A stretch of 64,000 nt of DNA from Poindextera sp041691315 (GTDB lineage Bacteria; Pseudomonadota; Alphaproteobacteria; Caulobacterales; Caulobacteraceae), in NCBI GenBank assembly GCA_041691315.1, contig JBEPUW010000001.1:124001-188000 (forward strand), in the 5' to 3' direction. Shown piece after piece: positions 59,933-64,000 of this stretch. Every line of letters begins with the position of its first letter. The first letter of the stretch is position 1. The position numbers were made by a program, and so were the translations under genes. Below the pieces are notes generated by a model. It made no database searches and was not told the origin of the DNA. It saw only the letters and a program-made list of their open reading frames with translations.

Positions 59933-61014
59933 GCCCAGGCGTGGCCGCGACTGTCGAACTGGGTCTGATCGAGGGCTATTACGGCGGCCCGTGGACCTGG
60001 CCGGAGCGGCGGGTGCATGTCGATCGCCTGAAAGCCCACGGCTACGGCTTCTACATCTACGCGCCCAAGGCCGACGTTTTTCTGCGGCGTCGCTGGCGCG
60101 AGACGCCGCCGGCGGAGACCCGCGACGGGCTGGCCGCCCTGGCCGCCCATTGCCGCGAAAACGGCGTGCGGTTCGGCGTCGGCTTAAGCCCCTTCGAGAT
60201 CTACCGCGACTTCAACGTCGAGGCGCAAGGCGCGCTGGCCCGCAAGCTGGACTGGCTGGACGAACTGGGTATCGACGACCTCGGCATCCTGTTCGACGAC
60301 ATGCGCGGCGACCTGCCGGATCTGGCCGCCACCCAGGTGCGCATCATCCATTGGATCGCCGAGCGCAGCCGCGCCTCCAGGCTGATCGTCTGCCCGACCT
60401 ATTACAGCGACGACGCCGGCCTCGACCGCTATTTCGGGGCGCGGCCGGCCGGCTATCTGGAGGATTTCGGCGCGCGCCTGGATCCGGCGATCCAGATCTT
60501 CTGGACCGGCGAGGAGGTCTGTTCGCGCGAGTTCAGCCCCGGCCATCTCGACCGGGTGGCCGAGAGCCTGCGCCGCAAACCCTTCCTCTGGGACAATTAT
60601 CCGGTCAACGACGGCCCGCGCATGAGCCCGCACCTGCATCTGCGCGCCTTCACCGGCAGGCCGGCCGCGATCGGCGCCTGCATCGCCGCGCACGCGGTCA
60701 ATCCGGCGCTGCAGCCGACGCTCAGCCTGATCCCCACCATGACCCTGGCCGAAAGCTACCAGCTGGGCGAGGCCTATCAGTATGTCGAGGCCTTCGACCG
60801 CGCCGCCGCGGAGGTACTGGGCGCGGACCTGGCCCGCCTGGTGGGACGCCACCTGCAGACCTTCCAGGACGTCGGCCGCGACCGACTGAGCGCGGAGACC
60901 ATCGCCAAACTCCGCCCCCGCTACGCCGCCTTCGACCACCCCGCCGCCCGCGAGATCGTCGGCTGGCTCGACGGCGCCTATGTCGTCACCCCGGAGATGA
61001 TGGAGGGGGCTTAA
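59929..61014 (+). CDS. GH84 beta-N-acetylglucosaminidase (O-GlcNAcase-type), catalytic domain only
   Basis: 361 residues from GTG 59929, which overlaps the propeller regulator's TGA; GTG 59941 is possible. LGLIEGYYGGPWTW opens the TIM barrel; YIYAPKAD and the neighbouring catalytic aspartates D123 and D124 in LFDDMRGD define GH84. FWTGEEVCS, LWDNYPVNDG and the later helical section continue the family pattern. No signal peptide and no accessory domains. It should release N-acetylglucosamine by substrate assistance. The end overlaps glpK by a shared TTAA. Confidence 0.88.
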   Translation: MSPGVAATVELGLIEGYYGGPWTWPERRVHVDRLKAHGYGFYIYAPKADVFLRRRWRETPPAETRDGLAALAAHCRENGVRFGVGLSPFEIYRDFNVEAQGALARKLDWLDELGIDDLGILFDDMRGDLPDLAATQVRIIHWIAERSRASRLIVCPTYYSDDAGLDRYFGARPAGYLEDFGARLDPAIQIFWTGEEVCSREFSPGHLDRVAESLRRKPFLWDNYPVNDGPRMSPHLHLRAFTGRPAAIGACIAAHAVNPALQPTLSLIPTMTLAESYQLGEAYQYVEAFDRAAAEVLGADLARLVGRHLQTFQDVGRDRLSAETIAKLRPRYAAFDHPAAREIVGWLDGAYVVTPEMMEGA

Positions 61015-62510
61015 GGGCCGTCGTCGTCATCCATCCAATCCATCGTCCGCTGGACGGCCTTTTTCCACTTGCGATAGCCGGCTTCGCGCGTCGCGGCGGC
61101 CATGGCGGGTTTCCATTCGGCCGATTTGCGCCAGTTCTTGCGCAGGCTGTCGGTGTCGGGCCAGTAGCCGACCGCCAGGCCGGCGGCATAGGCCGCGCCC
61201 AGGCAGGTGGTTTCGGCGACCACCGGGCGCACCACCGGCGCGTCCAGCACATCGGCCTGGAACTGCATCAGCAGGCCATTGGCGGTCATGCCGCCGTCGA
61301 CCTTCAGGGTTGTCAGGGCGACGCCGGAATCGGCGACCATGGCGTCGACCACCTCGCGGGTCTGCCAGGCGGTGGCCTCGAGCACGGCGCGGGCGATATG
61401 GCCCTTGGTGATGTATCCGGTCAGGCCGACGATCGCGCCGCGCGCGTCGCTGCGCCAATAGGGGGCGAACAGGCCGGAAAAGGCCGGCACGAAATAGCAG
61501 CCGCCATTATCGTCCACCGTCCGCGCCAGCGTCTCGATCTCCGCGGCCGACGCGATCAGGCCCAGATTGTCGCGCACCCACTGCACCAGCGCGCCGGTGA
61601 CCGCGATGGAGCCCTCCAGCGCGTAGACCGCCGGTTGGCGTCCGATCTGGTAGCCGAGAGTGGTGAGCAGGCCGTTCCTGGAATGGACGATCTCGGCGCC
61701 GGTATTGACCAGCAGAAAGCTGCCGGTGCCATAGGTGCACTTGCCCTCGCCGGGCGCAAAGCAGGTCTGGCCAAACAGGGCGGCCTGCTGGTCGCCGAGC
61801 GCCGAGGCGACGGGCACGCCCTCCAGCACGCCGGTGGCCTTGGCATAGACCTCCGAAGAGGGACGGATCTCCGGCAGCATGGCGCGGGGCACGCCGATGC
61901 CGGCCAGGAGGTCGTCGTCCCAGTCCAGGGTCTGCAGGTTCATCAGCATGGTGCGGCTGGCGTTGGTGACGTCGGTGACGTGGCGGCCGGTGAGCTTCCA
62001 GATCAGCCAGGCATCCATGGTGCCGAACAGGATGTTGCCCCGTTCCGCCGCCGCCCGCGCGCCATCGACATTATCCAGCAGCCAGCGGATCTTCGGGCCG
62101 GAGAAATAGGTGGCCAGCGGCAGGCCGCAGAGGTCGCGGAAGCGGTCCTGGCCGACGTCGCCGCCCAGGTCGCGGACCAGCCGGTCAGTGCGGGTGTCCT
62201 GCCAGACGATGGCGTTGTGGATCGGCCGGCCGCTGGCCTTGTCCCAGAGCAGGGTGGTCTCGCGCTGATTGGTGATGCCGACGGCGGCCAGGTCGGCGGC
62301 GGTGATGGACAGCCTGGCCAGGGCGCCGGCCACGACCTCGGATACGTTGGCCCAGATCTGCTCGGCGTCGTGCTCGACCCAGCCGGGACGCGGGAATATC
62401 TGCCGGTGTTCCTTTCGCTCGACCGCGGCGATGTCGCCCTTCGCGTCGAAGACGATGCAGCGCGACGAGGTTGTGCCCTGGTCGATGGCGGCGACGTAGC
62501 GGTTGCTCAT
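61011..62510 (-). CDS. glpK: Glycerol kinase
   Basis: 499 residues. YVAAIDQGTTSSR at the N-terminus binds ATP/Mg, followed by TNQRETTLLWDK, LTGRHVTDVTNASRTML and DGGMTANGLLMQFQAD near the C-terminus. It phosphorylates glycerol to glycerol-3-phosphate. No glycerol facilitator or dehydrogenase is adjacent. Its stop TAA (61013-61011) and the GH84 TAA (61012-61014) share the palindrome TTAA. Other FGGY kinases are excluded by the exact DQGTTSSR motif. Confidence 0.95.
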   Translation of the reverse strand: MSNRYVAAIDQGTTSSRCIVFDAKGDIAAVERKEHRQIFPRPGWVEHDAEQIWANVSEVVAGALARLSITAADLAAVGITNQRETTLLWDKASGRPIHNAIVWQDTRTDRLVRDLGGDVGQDRFRDLCGLPLATYFSGPKIRWLLDNVDGARAAAERGNILFGTMDAWLIWKLTGRHVTDVTNASRTMLMNLQTLDWDDDLLAGIGVPRAMLPEIRPSSEVYAKATGVLEGVPVASALGDQQAALFGQTCFAPGEGKCTYGTGSFLLVNTGAEIVHSRNGLLTTLGYQIGRQPAVYALEGSIAVTGALVQWVRDNLGLIASAAEIETLARTVDDNGGCYFVPAFSGLFAPYWRSDARGAIVGLTGYITKGHIARAVLEATAWQTREVVDAMVADSGVALTTLKVDGGMTANGLLMQFQADVLDAPVVRPVVAETTCLGAAYAAGLAVGYWPDTDSLRKNWRKSAEWKPAMAAATREAGYRKWKKAVQRTMDWMDDDDGP

Positions 62511-62519
62511 GCCGGCAGA

Positions 62520-64000
62520 CTAGGTTGCGGCGGGGTCGGCTGGCAAATGCCGCGCGTAGGGGCTGGGCTCGTCCGGATGCGCCCTGGGCTCGCGCCCGCG
62601 CCGCACGCGGTCGAGATAGATGTAGATCACCGGCGTGGTGAACAGGGTCAGCACCTGGGAGACCAAGAGGCCACCGACGATGGCGAAGCCGAGCGGCTGA
62701 CGAAACTCCGAGCCGGTGCCGAGCGCAAAGACCATGGGCAGGCCGCCGAGCAGGGCGCACGCGGTGGTCATCAGGATCGGCCGCAACCGCTGGTGCGAAG
62801 CCTGAGCCACGGCGTCCTCGGGCGGCAGGCCGTGCTCGCGCTCGAGTCTCAGCGCTACGTCGACGATCATGATGCCGTTCTTCTTCACGATGCCGATCAG
62901 AAGAATGATCGCGATGATGCCGATGACATTGAGGTTCTGGCCCACCGCCATCAGCATCAGCAGCGCGCCGACGCCAGCCGACGGCAGGGTGGACAGAATG
63001 GTCAGCGGGTGGATGTAGCTTTCGTAGAGGATGCCCAGGATGATGTAGACGGCCAGCAGAGCCGCGGCGATCAGGATCGGCTCGCTGGCCAGGGATTGCT
63101 GGAAGGCCTGGGCGGTGCCCTGGAACGAGCCGGTCAGGGTCCCGGGCGCCCCAAGCTTGGCGCGCGCCTCCTCCACCGCCGTCGTGGCCTGGCCGAGGGC
63201 GACGCCCGGCGCCAGGTTGAAGGAGAGGGTGGCGGCGGGGAACTGGCCCTGGTGGCTGATGGTCAGGCTGCTTGTCGCGTTCGGATCGATCTTGACGAAC
63301 AGCGAGAGCGGCACGGTCTTGCCGGTCAGCGGCGAGAGCAGCTGGACCGAGTTGAACAGGGCCGGCGTCGCCTGCAGGCCGGGCGGCGCCTCGACGATCA
63401 CGTGATAGCTGTTCAGCTGGGTGAAATACTGGGCCACCTGGTGCTGGCCGATCAGGTTGTAGATGGCGGTGTCGATGTCGGACGGCGAGATGCCGAAGCG
63501 CGCGGCGGCGTCGCGGTCGATGGTCAGCTGGACGGCGGAGGCCTGCGACTGCTGGTCGGAGCTGACGTCGCGCAATTGCGGCAGCGCCTGCAAGGCCGCC
63601 AGCAGCCGCGGCGACCAGGTGTTCAGTTCGTTCAGGTCGGAATCGGAGAGGGTGTACTGGTACTGGGCTCGCCCCGCCCGGCCGCCGACATTGATGTCCT
63701 GAGAGGCCTGCAGAAAGGTCTGCACGCCGACCAGTCGGGCGAGCTTTGGGCGCAGCCGGGCGATGATCTGGTCCGCCGTAGCCTTGCGGCCGCTGTCCTT
63801 TGGCGACAGGCTGATGAACAGGTTGCCCTGGTTGGTGCTCGAGCCGCCGACGAACATGCCGACCCCGGCGATGTCCGGGTCCTGCTTCAGCACGTCGGCG
63901 ACCGCCTGACCCTTCTCGCTGGTCTTGGCGAAGGACGCGTCCTGAGAGGTCACCAATATGCCGTTGATGAAGCCGGTGTCCTGCTGCGGAAAAAAGCCGG
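62520..64000 (-). CDS. RND-family multidrug efflux permease (C-terminal half; continues beyond window)
   Basis: About 493 residues to the right edge. The frame is open through the edge, reading GFFPQQDTGFINGIL before VTSQDASF, so the start is outside. It holds the second periplasmic porter/docking domain and the last transmembrane bundle. Family segments: IAIILLIGIVKKNGIMIVDV and RLRPILMTTACALLGGLPM, resembling MdtB/MdtC-type HAE1 pumps. It exports drugs or other amphiphiles with a periplasmic adaptor and outer-membrane channel. The stop lies 9 bp from the glpK start on the same strand. Confidence 0.92.
   Translation of the reverse strand, partial: GFFPQQDTGFINGILVTSQDASFAKTSEKGQAVADVLKQDPDIAGVGMFVGGSSTNQGNLFISLSPKDSGRKATADQIIARLRPKLARLVGVQTFLQASQDINVGGRAGRAQYQYTLSDSDLNELNTWSPRLLAALQALPQLRDVSSDQQSQASAVQLTIDRDAAARFGISPSDIDTAIYNLIGQHQVAQYFTQLNSYHVIVEAPPGLQATPALFNSVQLLSPLTGKTVPLSLFVKIDPNATSSLTISHQGQFPAATLSFNLAPGVALGQATTAVEEARAKLGAPGTLTGSFQGTAQAFQQSLASEPILIAAALLAVYIILGILYESYIHPLTILSTLPSAGVGALLMLMAVGQNLNVIGIIAIILLIGIVKKNGIMIVDVALRLEREHGLPPEDAVAQASHQRLRPILMTTACALLGGLPMVFALGTGSEFRQPLGFAIVGGLLVSQVLTLFTTPVIYIYLDRVRRGREPRAHPDEPSPYARHLPADPAAT

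Overview
The window is GC-rich, densely coded DNA of an alphaproteobacterium, most likely Caulobacterales (Caulobacter/Phenylobacterium type). This rests on a UrcA-family protein, paired TonB-dependent receptors, an Ada-AlkA fusion, a single-chain acyl-CoA carboxylase, a HAPMO-like Baeyer-Villiger monooxygenase and many GTG/TTG starts at overlapping junctions. No rRNA, tRNA, CRISPR array, transposase or phage gene was seen. About 50 genes are supported. The first (GH78 tail) and last (RND pump) are cut by the window edges.

Layout. 1-4.5 kb: end of a rhamnosidase, Ada-AlkA, a PNPOx-like stress protein, thiolase and a short pantothenate kinase. 4.6-8.2 kb: a GH3 beta-glucosidase with a phosphonate monoester hydrolase-type sulfatase. 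8.3-9.7 kb: catalase. 9.8-14.9 kb: a non-phosphorylative L-fucose catabolic cluster (FAH-family enzyme, lactonase, FucU mutarotase, aldose dehydrogenase, with a UxaA-type dehydratase on the opposite strand). 15-18.5 kb: a PhyH dioxygenase divergent from a GH78 alpha-L-rhamnosidase. 18.5-23.9 kb: amidohydrolase, GMC oxidoreductase, ferritin-like diiron protein and glutathione-dependent formaldehyde dehydrogenase. 24-25.5 kb: a second sulfatase. 25.9-29.3 kb: a small uncharacterised operon (unknown protein, GNAT, cysteine-less isochorismatase fold, XRE regulator) opposite a LysR regulator. 29.3-34.2 kb: PEP carboxylase, a 2OG-Fe(II) oxygenase and an atypical NRAMP-family transporter. 34.5-40.6 kb: two tandem paralogous TonB receptors, each followed by a terminator. 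40.6-47.5 kb: malonyl-CoA synthetase, cytochrome b/c pair, fused acyl-CoA carboxylase and sirtuin. 47.8-55.7 kb: alpha-glucosidase + TMEM175 channel, acyl-CoA ligase, HAPMO-like monooxygenase, SDR and FAH. 55.9-64 kb: DUF1272, Ogt, TetR, UrcA, a membrane CadC-like beta-propeller regulator overlapping a GH84 hexosaminidase, glycerol kinase and an RND pump.

Taken together, the region looks like a carbohydrate and aromatic/lipid catabolic neighbourhood. It holds glycosidases for rhamnose, glucose and N-acetylhexosamine linkages, two sulfatase-fold hydrolases, outer-membrane uptake, and a fucose oxidation pathway feeding central metabolism. No sharp composition break marks a transferred island.

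The strongest non-gene signal is two families of composite inverted repeats. Family A has six copies, four of them between convergent genes. Family B has three copies. Several gene ends or starts abut them directly, including one stop codon supplied by a repeat and one alpha-glucosidase whose ribosome site directly follows one. Other regulatory candidates are a 23-bp perfect palindrome before the second TonB receptor, an 11-bp direct repeat with 20-bp period in the fucose divergent promoter, and shorter palindromes before catalase, thiolase and the HAPMO/SDR pair.
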